DNA of 64,000 bases, taken from contig OX419755.1 in the NCBI GenBank assembly GCA_948567375.1, forward strand, positions 38,879,001 to 38,943,000, in the 5' to 3' direction. Numbering within the stretch: position 1 is the stretch's first letter; every line of letters starts with the position of its first letter. Below, piece by piece: positions 11,506 to 23,649 of this stretch. Under the pieces are notes generated by a model. That model did no database searches. It was not told the origin of the DNA and saw nothing but the letters and a program-made list of their open reading frames with translations. The DNA is from Lunularia cruciata. Taxonomy: Eukaryota > Streptophyta > Marchantiopsida > Lunulariales > Lunulariaceae. The translations under genes and the position numbers were made by a program.

Positions 11506-14043
11506 TCAAACCCGAACCCGAAGTAATCTTACTTCTACTACTCTATCCTCGGGTTTCACATCTTCTACTTCTTCTACCAATTCCAGCAATTCTCTTTCTT
11601 GATCTGAAATTTTACTAGTGGGTAATCTATCTAACTCCTTATCTCCCGACCCACTCTTCTCTAATGTCTCTGATGGCAACTCCAAAGACATTTGGACTCC
11701 TATGTTATCTACTTTGGGTTTTGCTCTAACATCCTTCCAAAGTTTTTCTAGCTCTACTTTCACTAAGTCTAATCTAATTGAAATGTTATCCTCTACCTCT
11801 AAAACTTTTTTGTCTACACAAGTTCTTAATTTGATCAACAAGGCATTCATCTTGGTGTCTTTTGCTTATCTTTGCCTCGTCTCCTACACCAACAACTTCA
11901 ACTAGTGTAGGCGCGCTTCTTCAATTTGAACGATGGCTTCTGTACTTAACATTGCGTTCACCCTAAGCACTATCTCCTTCAATGGCTCTAATCTTGTCTT
12001 CCTTTCTCATTCCCGATCTGCAAGCCATTCCTCTTGGTACATTTCCAACTCTGCCTCAAACTCGGCTTTCACCGTTTCCTTCTCCTTCTCCTTCTGTTCA
12101 ATCTTCTCTTCCTGATTACAAAGTAACTCTCGTAATCTCTCTTCTTCTCTATACCGTGCAACCAACTCTCTTTGCCAGAGTTGCTTCTTCTCCTCCATAC
12201 TCTCCATCACTCTATCGAGCTCTTGATCCGTTGCTACTACCCTTGCCATAGCATGGATAAGTTCTACTCTTGAATCAGCAAACTGCTGCTTCAAGATTTT
12301 GTATTCAGCTACCTATCTCTCTCATGCTATGTCACTCTTCCTCGCAAGATCCTCTTGGTAGCTCACTTCCCTCTTCAGGTCTTCAATTACCTGACTTCTC
12401 TCTACTGCCTCCGCTTGTAGTACTTCTCTCTCCTCCTCACCTTGGGTTACACTCCTCTTCAACTCCGAGTTCTCTTCTTCTAATCTCACTACCACCTACA
12501 ATACAGTCTTTACTTCTGGACAAGTCGACTGCATCTCCTTCTTCTTGTGCTCCAACTTCACCAACAATGGGCACACTACCTCTTGCAGGTACTCCACTCC
12601 ATCATTGGCAACTACCTCATCCCGCGGAGTGGTCTCTCTTTTCTCCTTGTGTTCTCCTGATACTCGCCTTCTTCTCTGGAGTCTTTGTATTGGGATTGAT
12701 ACCTCAATGCCCGAGCCTTCTTCTACCTCTTCCTTCACTCTACTCGGCCCAGCTTCACACTTTGCCTTATGTCGCAAGCAAACTCCTTGCTGTACTGCGA
12801 TCTTCTTTTCCTCTGGCACCGGTACCTCGTCCTCCAGCGCTGTGTTGTCTTCGGCTTCCACTTCGGCTTGCACTTCTTCTTCATATTCTTCAGCCGCTAG
12901 TGTCGATGTCATCTCTCCACCTTCTTCACTATCATTGATCGTATCTCCGCTCTGCAGTGTCAGCCCAGGTTCCTCCTCATGTTCCGAGTCCTCCGTTTTG
13001 AGCTCGGCCTCGCCTTCTGAGTCTTCATCTTCTGACTCAATTACTACCATTCCTCGCCTTGGGTTACTTCTCTGCATCTTCCGAGGTTTCTTGCTTTCTT
13101 TGGCTTCTCCTTGCCGACTCCTCTTCTTTGTCGGGGTACTCACTACGACCTCCACGTTCTTCCTTGTCTTCACGTAGTAGTCATCTGTGCTCCGGATTTG
13201 GAGTATGTATTGCTGCTCCTTGACATTGACCTCCTTTTGCACATCAGGATGGAGGTGCGACATCATCCAATTCCGCTCTGCCGAGTTCAGCAAATTGAGC
13301 CCGAGGTAGAAGTATGCTGCAAACGGCACAATGTAGTGTGGAGGCGACTTATCCCGCAAATTCCACACCATCTGCCTTGTTCTCCCGTGAAAACACCTCG
13401 CCCAATTGATTGGTTCTCCTACAAAAAACTTATGGAAAAACACCGCTTGGTGTTTCATCACATAAGTCATTCTTTCCGGCTTCAAGATTGCCATGAGAGC
13501 ACTCATGATCCCTCTCTTCATTGGATCCTTGTAACTCTCAATTTTGTACCCATTCTTTGTTCTTTTCGACGAGAAGCCATCTCTCACCTCCTGAGTCTCT
13601 TGGGCTATCTCTCCTTTCCCCAAGAACGTGGCTCCTTGCTCCGAGCCTACCTCCTTCCTGAGTACAAGTCTCCAATCCGACTCTGTCCAGCAAGCCGGAT
13701 TTCCTCTCTTCCCTTCTTCCTCGGGTCCATCAAGACACTTACTCTTGATGATTTCTGTCATGAATCTTGGAAAACTTACGTTCAAGTTCCATGCTAGAAA
13801 GGTGATCCGAAGTCGGCTCAAGACTTCAATCCTTGCTATCACATCTAATCTCCGAATTGCATGATTTCTCACTGCAAATTTGAAGTTCTTCTTCCCTCCT
13901 CCCATCTCTTCTACTTTCTCACTTTCTCTCGATTTCACTCTCGCGACTTCTCCTTTGTGCACTAACACAAGTCCAACTCTATTTCCCTTTTCCCAATCAC
14001 CTGCAAGATGACTCCTCAACAGCAAAGGAAAATTGCTCAACAT
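11506..14043 (-). pseudogene. Long gag-like / coiled-coil ORF of family A, 846 codons with point stops
   Basis: One frame runs from 14043 to 11506. The first 515 codons (to 12496) are open. After that the frame is kept but broken by a few TAG, TGA and TAA codons, for example TAG at 12496-12498 and TGA followed two codons later by TAG near 12310-12320. The product would have an N-terminal globular part (residues about 45-300), a basic segment with PTKKRSRQ, a long acidic part (about 320-420), and a C-terminal half rich in Glu, Arg and Lys typical of coiled coil. The globular part has a faint resemblance to the 'putative plant transposon protein' domain of some Ty3/gypsy Gag regions, which is inference. 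No zinc knuckle or pol is present. Residue 1 is the first Met of the open frame; MGGGKKNF at about residue 47 is an alternative start. The layout suggests a gag-only, non-autonomous (TR-GAG-like) element. Confidence 0.6.
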
Positions 14044-14480
14044 TTTGTCATTTCAGTTTCAATTTTTATAGAGTTGCACTTCTTCATCTTCCGTCACTTC
14101 GAGTTCCTACCGAGAAATCACACCTCCAACATGCACCTGTCACTGTCAATCAACCTTCACGCGTATGAGCCGCCAGTTTTCAAAAAGCTCCTTCTTGAAT
14201 TTCTCGCCCCGACAAAAGGTTGTTAGACTGTCTTCGCCTTGGGTTGAGCCCCCCCTGATCCGAAGACAATTCACTTTGGGTTGTATGCTGACAGGGCATT
14301 TCCGAATACTTTGCCTTATGACCCAAAGTCACTCTACTTTGGGTTTCATCCCGAAGACTCTTTTCTTCGCCTTCTTTGGCCATACATGCGCAATCCGACT
14401 TCTCTATACACTTCTTCTCCTTTATTTTGAAAAAAACAAAAAATGTGAGCACCACACCTTCCTACCAACACCAAATCTGA
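14044..14480 (-). other. 5' leader of the family A element
   Basis: This minus-sense non-coding leader holds several copies of a 'CCAAAGTnnA' / 'cttcgggt'-type word near 14230-14350. The same words occur in the leader fragment at 3300-3420. The 5' LTR expected beyond it is absent. Confidence 0.4.
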
Positions 14481-15590
14481 TCCAAGATGTGCATTTGGAT
14501 GTTCTTGTTGCCTTTAGTAGGCTATAACATGAAACACTAATTTTTTCTTTGGTAGAACAAGTCTACCAATTGGACTTGGTCCTCCTCGTTATGGGAGTGG
14601 TAATTAATGGACATATCTCATTATGAGCAATAGTTGGTACCAAAATTTTTTGCATGCCATGGGCTTGGAGAATTGGGTTTTGAGATCTCCTTATAACTCA
14701 ATATGTATTAGTAGAAGGATCATTAAGAGTGGATCTTCAATTAGAGTATCCTCCATGAGTTAATATATATAGCAATCAATCTCATGTATTTCTAAGATAC
14801 TTAGAGGATTGTTTGGAGTTGGTGAACCAAGGCATGGTATGGAAGCCACACTTATGTCCTAGATGGGAATTACCAAGATCCACCAGATGTTTGGTTGCTG
14901 GTTGCTTACAATGCAACAATCATAGACCTTGGGTCTCAAACAACACCAAAAGTGAATATAATTAAGGAACTAAGGACTGAATTTGAGCAATCGGGACAAA
15001 GGGACCCACACCTACTTTATTTACCTAAGAAGTTATTATTTACCTAAGAAGTTCCCTTGATAGTCTTGGAGAAGCAAGTGAAACACTCCAAAATAGCATT
15101 TAAGTACTCATTGCCCTACAACACTTTAAGCAACTATATGATCAAGTGTTTTGACAAGAAGAGGAATATGGGTCTTAGTGATAAGGAAGAAGAATCTAGA
15201 AGTCCTAATGGTCCTATATATACCAAAGTCAAAAAAGGCCAAAATGGCCTATACCTTATTGCTTGGACTATGAGATCCAAGTAAGAAATCTAATTATTCC
15301 CATAGCTAGACATGAGGATTTTTACTACGTGCTAAAACCAAATATAACTCCTCATATAGCCATCCAATTCAAAAACCATGCAAGGCTAATGGTACCAACT
15401 GAAAACTTGATGTGTTTGTTATCTCTTAGTACTCAAAGACATGTACCTCTTGAAAATACTTTTAGAGACTTAGAATCCACTTTACTCTTTGCACCATTGG
15501 ATGCTCTTTCTAGAAATCTCAAGGAAAAATTGAATGAAAGGTTAGATTTAGATGTACTTGGTGCTTATGGGATCTAATACTCCTCATATG
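14481..15590 (+). other. Unassigned decayed sequence with a weak plus-strand coding trace
   Basis: A 104-residue open stretch (15263-15577) follows a broken frame. It contains NITPHIAIQFKNHARL but no domain I can name. Repeat-derived sequence is likely. Confidence 0.25.
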
Positions 15591-16650
15591 TGACTACCAA
15601 CATCCTCTAACACATTGTAGTTCCATTTTTTCTTTGAGATCAAAAAGTCCTTCATCCCTAACTTCTTCCTTGGTGTCTTTGTTGTTGATGGTGTTGAGGT
15701 GCTAGTGCAAGTGCTCCTAGTAGTCATAAGAGTATCCTTGCTAGGAGTAAATCCGTGAGAAGAGTGTGACTACCAATATCCTCCAACACACTATAGTTCC
15801 ATTGTTGCTTTGAAATCAAAGAGTCTTCTATCACTAACTTCTTCCTTGGAGTCTTTGTTGTTGATGGTGTTGAGGTTCTAGTGCAAGTGCTTCTAGTATT
15901 CATAGGAGTATCCTTGAGAAGAGTGTACATCCTCTACAAAATGAGCTCTCTTCTTCTCTTGTGCCAAAAGCTCCAAATTAACACCTTTGGAGTTTAAGCA
16001 CTCCCCCTTCTCATACTTGCTCTCAACCACATATATGGATGTTATCTCCTTCCTTTTGTTTGGATTAGGAGCCACTTGGCTTTCACTACCTCACTCTTTC
16101 TCTCATAACCCATGGTAAGTAAAATTTGGGCAATTCCTTTGGATGTAACATCTTCCTCCACAACCAAAACAATTTCTATCATTGAAATTGTTGGTTGATT
16201 AGCCTCCTCTATATGGATAGCTTCCATAACTCTTAGTACCTCTCCCACATTTTGATCTACCTCTTCTCCATCTTTGCCAAAAGATAATTACACTCATGTC
16301 CTTTTATAAATCCATCCACTCCACAAACCTCACACAACTCCTTGGTCTTAGATCTCCTCCCTCTTTATCTTGGTGAAGAAGGTCAAACATGTAATCCCAA
16401 GTCAAGCAAGCCTCTCTTTTCCCTCAATCTCTTGAACTCAAAGATCAATGGACATAAACTTGCCTTATGTCCCTTCTTTCTATATAAAAAACACTTAGAA
16501 TCACTCTTTCCTCCAAGTAGTGTATGTTTATGGATCCTCTCAACACTCTCTTCAAATTCTATTCTAGGCTCTCTTTTCCTCAAATCCACCCATAAAATCA
16601 CCTCAAACTCTTGGAGAACCCTAGATACCCTCAAATTCCACTCTTAGTGA
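15591..16650 (-). pseudogene. Retrotransposon Gag with damaged CCHC zinc knuckles
   Basis: Minus-strand frames contain at least two nucleocapsid-type knuckles. The first, near 16490, reads CFLYRKKGHKASLC, with the second Cys changed to Tyr. The second, near 16120-16165, reads CFGCGGRCYIQRNC, with the His changed to Tyr. Both changes fit single C-to-T style decay. A further Cys/His-rich stretch (LCEVCGVDGFIKGHEC) lies between them. Two near-identical blocks, 'tcctctaacacattgtagttccatt' type, occur at 15600-15710 and 15775-15905. The LTR at 17140-17732 sits upstream in the same sense, so this is probably the gag of that element; pol is missing. Confidence 0.55.
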
Positions 16651-17139
16651 CCCTCCATGTTTCCAAGATGAATCTAAACACTTCAACATGTTTTTGGTTG
16701 CTTTCACACTCTTCACGCATGAGATCTCAACTCTCCAAAATTAACCCTCCCTCACAATGTCACTCAATCTTCTCAACAAGTATGTCAAAGTCCTCTAAAA
16801 CTTTTCACATTAAATCACAACCCTAGGCATTCTCTTTTGCAAAATTTCAGATCTTTTCATTAAGCCTTTTGGCCTAGGCACCTTTCTATTCAACACACAT
16901 AGTTCAGATTTGGTCTGAAAACCACCCCCTTACTTTAAAAACTTAAAACTTCTTATGCAAGAGCAATCTCTCTCTAATTCCTAGGCCATAAGTTAGGATA
17001 CTACACACTCAATGTTCTTGGAAACTTTCAACCAATCCCATCAAAAATGAAAAAATGGTTAACTCTGTACAAAAGTCCAAAGAACTTGTTTGCAAAAACA
17101 ATTTACCCTACCACCTTCCAAAACTTCTACCTCAATGTG
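16651..17139 (-). other. 5' leader between LTR and gag of the minus-strand element
   Basis: This is a non-coding minus-sense stretch between the LTR end (17140) and the gag remnants. No recognisable tRNA-Met-type primer binding site sits next to the LTR. Confidence 0.35.
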
Positions 17140-17732
17140 TGTAACAGCCCTTGAAATAATTTTAAATGTCCTACCTAACAAATAATACAAGCTATGCTTG
17201 TATTATATGCCTAAACTCAATGAGAAAGAGATAGTTGCAAATGAAAGGATGATGACTATCTCCTCATCCCTAGTTTATATACTTGTGAAATAGTTACATA
17301 CTAAAGTTACTAATTACGGGAATAACTCAAATTACTAGGCTAAAAGTTAAATAAAGTTTAAAGTCTAAAGGAATATCTATACTCATAGGAATATTCTCCT
17401 AAGCATGTGGTCTTATCTTGACACAATTACTTAATCAAAAATTCTTTCACATAGACTATCCTTGGACTAAAAGAATCCAAAACAAAAAGGCTTGTGGGTT
17501 CTCAACTCTTTCTTCAAAGCCAAACATCAATACACTAGAACCCAAAATAATGGTGTCCATGTTTTCCTCTTCCTCTAAATCAAGGTTCCCTCTATTTAGC
17601 TATGACTAAATTTAGCTAATCATGATTAATGTTAAAACCATATTTTATCTCTATATAAATAATATCTCTCAAGTATCTATAATACCAAACTAAATATCAC
17701 AATAGCACATACATGCACAAATAGGTGTTACA
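17140..17732 (-). mobile_element. LTR (family E), 593 bp, TG...CA
   Basis: The ends form short inverted repeats, TGTAACA at the left and TGTTACA at the right on the plus strand. The same LTR begins at 63662 in plus orientation; both share TGTAACACC, TATTGTGATATTTA and an internal 'GTCATGATTAGCTAAA'-like block. With gag on its left in minus sense, this is the 5' LTR of a minus-strand element. It abuts a fragment of the methyltransferase element at 17733. Confidence 0.75.
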
Positions 17733-19640
17733 GATCTTACTTGAAGGTCCCACCAAACTGAAAAACCCACCACTCTAGTTGTCTAATATGACAACTCCAA
17801 GTGTAAACCTACTTGGCTCAAACATAGGTCTAGCAATTAACTCCTCCAATCTAGCAATTGCTACCTATCACATGCCATTAATAGCCAAAAAAATGCCATG
17901 TTCCTCAACCATGCTCTAGAAGTAGGAACCACACTATCCTTACTCTCACAAAGTGTGGTAGCTAACCAAAACACTAGAGTTAGGTCAACTCCTATTGTAT
18001 ACATGTTGATGCTTGAGAACAAAAGGGAGTGCATAATTAACTTAGCTGCCCTCCAATATCATACTAGACATATTCTTTCTAGAAGGAGGTAGGTGACTAG
18101 TATTTAGTGCATCATGCACTTCATCACCACCTACCACACTTGCATTAGGACGTTTAAGAGTAATGGATGTTATCTATAGTGCCTTAGAAAGTGTGCAACA
18201 ATGGGAAATCTTTACCTATCTACTAACCTCTCTTCTCTATAGGTCCAATTCCATTGATGCTACTCTAAGCTCAATAGCACATATTTCATTCCTATTCACT
18301 ACAATGGATGCATCAACTTGTGTTGATCTACACATGAAGTCAAGAACATCTCTATCACCAACATAAGAGGTGGAATCATCATTATCAATTTCTCATCTAA
18401 GTGACCATGGTTGTATTAGAAGCAAGGGCATGTACTGAGCTCCTACTAGGTAGAGGTCCTCTACCACCTAATCCTCCATGACCTATAGCTCCTCTACCTC
18501 TTGCCCTATCAACTCTATCACTTTGTAACTTAAGGTGTAAGTCAAACCAGCAATCAATAGTATGACAAAATTTGTGATAATGGTCAGATTTTCTCTAGGT
18601 TGGATGAGGTGCTCCAGAGGTATCATGTTGACTACCTTGGATGTACTCTTTCTTGTGATGTGATATATCATAAGTCACACAAGCAACATAACCACTAATT
18701 GGCCTTTGCTAACCAAAAAATGAGGGTAAGGGTCTAGGTGCATTAGTTACTCCACTTGCTCATAACATTAAGGTTGTCTACTTTACCCTCAAAAGCCAAG
18801 AAGGTATGGTGCACTCTAGGTGAAAGAACTTGGGTTCTAAATCTGCTACATATCATACCAACAAGCAAACTCTTGGATGATTATCTAACTCAATGGTACC
18901 CATTATACCAAAGTAGCGCATGGAGCATTTTGAGGCCCCATAAATCTATTCCATGTCCTACAACAATGGCGTCAACATTCAATGTGCACTCTCAATTGAC
19001 TCAACTCTATATCAAACTCCAAACCAAAATCACTTTCCTTTCTGATTAAGAACTAACATATAGATTGATACCAATTGCTTCTCTATGTAAGCCCATTGTG
19101 TAATATAGCAAAATTTCTTTTGAAAATATAGCAAAATTCTTTTGTAATATAGCAAAATTTCTTTCATTGTGATAATTTATCCCAATCCACAACCGTAACC
19201 ACCAAGTGCCACCAACAACAAAACATCATCCACTAATATAACTCTAATTGTGACAACTACACTAGGGGAGAGTGCAAGTTATTGTTAATATATTATTATA
19301 ACATGCACTCTCACGACCTACATGTCATTACTTTGTACCTCAGTAAGGAGAAATATGGGTAGTTTGACTAATCATCACTCTTGCCTCACTATCAAGAGCA
19401 TAATAGAGCACCAACGCTCCATATATCAAAGCACCTCACACAAACATGGTGCAAAAATAAGAAGTAGACAATGGAGGAGGTCTAATCACAAGAAGCCCAA
19501 AGGGTAACTCTTAATCTCATAAAGTGAATCAAATTGACTTTGCCACCATTTGGCATTTGACATAATGGGAGCATATACATACTCTTACACTACCAAGATC
19601 CACAAGGATGAGATGAAGTGTACTCTTCTAACCAAAGCTA
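17733..19640 (-). mobile_element. Third, truncated copy of the methyltransferase element (gag to leader)
   Basis: The minus-strand sequence follows element copy 2 (47460-48600) and element copy 1 (24300-26830). The protease-proximal block near 17745-17890, the gag C-terminal region near 17900-18500, and leader sequence near 19250-19560 are all recognisable. It has many stops. The protease, methyltransferase and pol parts are missing, because the family E LTR adjoins at 17732. Confidence 0.6.
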
Positions 19641-19680
19641 CAAAGATATAGCTATAAGTTTATATGTCTCTAGGACAACA

Positions 19681-19750
19681 AGTGAGAGTGGACCAATTGG
19701 CCAGGGTATAGGTCTATGAACCAAAGATCCAAGGTTCAAACCTTGCTTCA
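19681..19750 (+). repeat. tRNA-derived sequence (tRNA-Met-like pseudogene or SINE head)
   Basis: A good RNA polymerase III B-box (GGTTCAAACCT) sits in a T-arm-like hairpin with a CAAGG/CCTTG stem. Upstream, 'ccaattggccagggtatagg' resembles a D-arm and A-box. The anticodon-arm region 'GTCTATGAACC' resembles an elongator tRNA-Met. The acceptor stem does not pair, so it is not a functional tRNA. Confidence 0.4.
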
Positions 19751-19925
19751 TATAATCTTGAAAGGTGGGTTAATTTTCCCAAAACACTACCAAAACATGA
19801 TCTAAAATAGCTAGCCTCATGCAAACTAAGCCTTTGTAACCTCTCTAGCCTACAATCTATGCCTCTAGATGTCAGAGGTCTTTCTCTTGCTAATTTGGAC
19901 CCTATCTAATTTGGCTAACATTTGC

Positions 19926-19990
19926 CAAATCTGAAAGACCTCCAAATCTGAAAAACCTCCAAATCTGAAAGACCTCCAAATCTGGCAAAT
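19926..19990 (+). repeat. 17-bp minisatellite, about four units
   Basis: 'ccaaatctgaaagacct' is repeated almost exactly, with further degenerate 'ccaaatctg' words out to about 20280. It is non-coding and sits just upstream of the family G LTR-like region. Confidence 0.7.
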
Positions 19991-20529
19991 CTTTACCAAT
20001 CAAACTTTGACTCATGAATTTGTGAAGGTGAATGCTTCCAAATTTGACTAATTTGACTTCCTCCTCTACCTAATTTGGCAAATTCTCCAAACTCAATAGC
20101 AACTTGGACCTTATCTAATTTGGGTAACCTTTTCCAAATCTATCAAAGCTCCAAATCTGGCCAATCTTTGCCAATCAGACCTTGACTCATGTATTGTGCA
20201 AGTAAATACTCCCCAAATCTGACCAATTTGATCTCTACTAAATTTTGGCAAACTTCCCAATTGAGAAGCTCATGACTTCCAAATCTCTAATTAGAATGGA
20301 TATGTTCTTCAAACTTGACCAATTTGACCTCCTTCTCTACCCAATCTGGCCAATTTTCCCAACTCAATAGCTTGAGTGTAACAATAAAGAGTTTTAAAAT
20401 GAGTTGATCAAGACTAACAAAGTAACAAATAAGCCAAATTAGCCAAGAATTATAAGAATATTTTAGAAACATGTAAGAAAATTCTTGATACTCTTTAAGT
20501 ATCAAGTAATGTGTATGCCAAGTGGTGAT

Positions 20530-20700
20530 TTCTACGAGGAAGCTTCTTGCAAAGCTTCTCAACTAGCTTAGCTTGCGTGCCAGGTAGGCAGTTTCCAGAA
20601 GGAAGCTTCTTGAGAAGTTTCCCGTTTAGCTTAGCTTGCACTCTAAGAAGATGGCTTTTACAAAGCTTCTTGAAAAGCCTCTCAAGAGCCTTTTGGATAA
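20530..20700 (+). promoter_or_regulatory. Palindrome-rich repeat block of family G LTR (plus copy)
   Basis: About three units of roughly 60-65 bp each contain GGAAGCTTCTTGAGAAG-type dyads followed by 'tagcttagcttgc'. The same units in the same order occur inverted at 35640-35865, where a clean TATA box follows them. GAAnnTTC dyads resemble heat-shock-element halves. In this copy the TATA position is degraded ('ggataatag'). Confidence 0.55.
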
Positions 20701-21239
20701 TAGTGAATGTGTTGCATCTAAGTGTTAACTAAGATAATTATAGGTAGTTTGACAGAGTGATAGCCATGGTGGTAATGCTTTAAAATGTCCTTGTTATGTA
20801 ACAACAAATCAAGCACCTTACTCAATTGTTGAAAGAAAGAGACAATCAATGACAAGAGCATGTAGAGAGAGCACTATTTTGAGAAAGAGATGAGTGAATC
20901 CAATTTTCAAACTCCAAGGTATTTGAAGACAAGAATCTCTTGGGTATAGTAGAGAATATCATATTTGATTGTGAACATTATTTTGAAACTACAAATCTTT
21001 AGGATGAAGGAAGACAAATTCTCTAAGCTCCAAGCCAATTGGATCAAGTGGATAAGCTGTGGTGGCAATTTTGAGTAAAGCAAGTTGAATGGCAATTGGG
21101 AAGAATTCAAGAGCTTAATAATTAGAAGATTCTAGGCTATAAATGTTGCACAAGCCGCGCTAGCTAGATTGGTAGAACTGAAAAAAATTGGTTTTGTGAA
21201 AAGCTATATCACTTAATTCCATAACACCATAATGTAAAT
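20701..21239 (+). other. Family G leader / deleted gag region
   Basis: Non-coding remnants lie between the LTR-like repeats and the gag remnant. Nothing further is recognised. Confidence 0.35.
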
Positions 21240-23198
21240 TCCAAATAACTAGAATTTGAAGGTCTAGATCAATTTTTCAAGGGCTTGAAGTCATGTTCTA
21301 AATTAGAAATGACCATAAGGAGCCCAAACACTTGGAGGAAGTCATGCAGTTGGTTGAGCACTTTGATGCCTTGGTTGCGATAACTTGGTTTTGACCTCAA
21401 CCTTCATAAAGACTACCAACACACTACACATGAGTGGAGTAACTGACACTAATGGAGATTGATGGCATCTATAATGGAGACCACTTGGCATTGCAGATAA
21501 AGGAAGATTCCAAAAAAATGGTGGTTTCTTTTATTATTTATCAAAATGGATATTGCATTGTAGAATGTTCACTCAAGAACGGATGACCTTAATAAATCAC
21601 CCAAATGGAGTTCATGGAGCACAATGATCAAGGAAACAAAGAATCCTAGTAGGAGAGTTCAAGTCACTTATTGAGAACTTGATTAGTTCTAATGGGATTG
21701 AAAGCTAAACCTATGCATGTTTGCTTCACTTGCAAGGTATGATATCTAATCATAGTTGTTGGGTTTTAGATGATTCTAAAAGTTTAGAGAATTGCATATC
21801 TATGCACTTAACAAAGTAATTGCTCCAATAATTGAAAGTAGATTGATGATGGCAGATGGTAGAAAGGGTTTTTCATTCCATACTTCACATCTTGTAAGAT
21901 TCAAGATAAGGAAGGAGTATTGGAGTGTATGAGGTTTGTAGTGGCACTTCTACACTATGACTACACATTTTAATTTTGCCTTGGCTTCAACGTCATCAGG
22001 TTTAATTTGATTGGACCCGATAGCAAATTAAAGTACAAAACCAAGGTAAGAATTACCAATTATGTTGTCTAGCACTTTTGAGTAAGACACCTAAGAATAT
22101 TCAATCCCAAGATGAGAAGTTAGTAGAGTAATCATAGAGCAAGCTTTGGAGGAAGATATTCATATTTTTGCGGTGTAGATCAAGTAGATTGCACATGGAG
22201 AATTTGATGAGGGCCAAAAGCCTCATCAAGCAATGGTTGATCAAATAGTTTAAGGTTTTGCAAATATGATTTTGGATGATCTACCAAAGTTGTTAATTTT
22301 TGGTTGTGGTATGCCTTTCAAGATCAATTTATTGCCAAGAAGTACTCCAATGAGTAGACAAATCTATTTTCTTTCAACCAAGAAGTTGGAAGAGCTTCAA
22401 ATAACATAAATGGAGTTAGAAATTATATGATACATCTCCTTGGGGAGCACTAGTACTATTTGTCCCAAAGAAGGATGGAAGATTTTTCTTTTGTATTCAT
22501 TACCATGGACTCAATAAACAAACAATGAAGAATGCATGTCCTTTGCCTTAAATTGATGACTTGCTAGATCAATTGAGTGGAGCATGATACTTCTCAAAGT
22601 TGGATCTTTAAAGCGCTTATTGGCAGATTCTCATTAACAAAGAGGATGTGCAAGAGACTACCTTTTACATAAGGTAGGGGCATTTTGAATAGAGAGTTTA
22701 AGCTTTCGAGCTCACTAATGATCCGGCAATCTTCATGGATCAGATGCATTGGGTGTAAGATGGACTATTGGATCAATACATGGTGATGTTCTTGGATGAT
22801 ATTTTAATCTATAGCAAGATGGAGGCAAAACACCTAAATCATATATGAATCCTAAGGCAACTACATCAATGGAAGTTTTAATGCAAAAAGTCAAAGTGTA
22901 CCTTTTGGTAGAAGGAAGTTACCTTCTTGGGTCATAAGTTCTCATTGGAATGGATCATCTTGAAGAGAGAATCAAAGCCATTACTGATTGGCCTTATCCA
23001 AAGGATGCCATAAAAGTGCATGCATTTTATAGATTTGCAAGTTTTTATTGATGGTTCATCCACAATTATGCTCATATTACCTCACCATTGATCAATCTCT
23101 TAGAGAAGACCCCAAGCTTTCAATGGACCACCAAGCATGAAGAAGTATTCAAGAAGCTAAAGTATATGGTATCTCTAGTACTTCGGCTAGAATGTAAT
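21240..23198 (+). pseudogene. Ty3/gypsy family G gag end, protease region and reverse transcriptase (5' half)
   Basis: A Gag remnant near 21260-21400 (VMQLVEHFDALVAITW) matches the Gag of the inverted copy (AMQLAEHFDSLVGTTW). The reverse transcriptase spans about 22430-23000: [17 protein letters not shown], then MDQMH and the catalytic box VMFLDDILIYSK (a Ty3/gypsy-type LDD). Numerous TAG and TGA stops break it. The element is cut near the start of its RNase H by the insertion at 23203 and continues at 31370. Confidence 0.75.
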
Positions 23199-23202
23199 AT
23201 AG

Positions 23203-23649
23203 TGTCACGCCATTTGTAGTGTCGTATCTAGATTGTTTGGACAGTGGAGTTCTAGTGTAAGTAGTTAGAGGCATTTTGGCAGTTACTCATAGACTACGTT
23301 CCCAACGGTCAAATTTTGTGTTTAGGGTACTGAATTCATGGTGGAGCCCACCGTCACTTGCACCATCCATGCTGTTGGGTGTGCCGTTAGCAGGACCATT
23401 GGGATGAGACCTAGGTCAAAATCAGGAGTATACCCTAGAAGTGTAGCTCCAAATAGCTCACTTCTTTGATGTTGAGCCTTTGAGTTTTTGGCTAGAGTGG
23501 ACAGAAAGCCGGCGAGCGTCACTTGGAGTCTCTTAGCTAGAGTGGGTGTGGCTTGACTGTAATCAGTGCCCAATTGTTGGCAAGTTGTTGAGGATCAGAT
23601 CAAGTATTGATCTGAGTTTGATTGATTTGAGTTGTAAATGATCTGATTA
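23203..23649 (+). repeat. Terminal segment A1 of methyltransferase element copy 1
   Basis: This begins TGTCACGCCATTTG and ends ...GATCTGATTA, followed by internal 'catcaaagaagtga'. It aligns with 49014-49458 and 41624-42040 of copy 2. The roughly 106-bp segment B that follows A at the element's 3' end is not present here. Confidence 0.75.

Noticed and set aside
12270-13797. Plus-strand Ser/Pro/Leu-rich frames of 200-230 residues
   Set aside because: They are antisense shadows of the 846-codon minus-strand frame, whose Glu/Lys/Arg codons read as Ser/Leu/Pro on the other strand.
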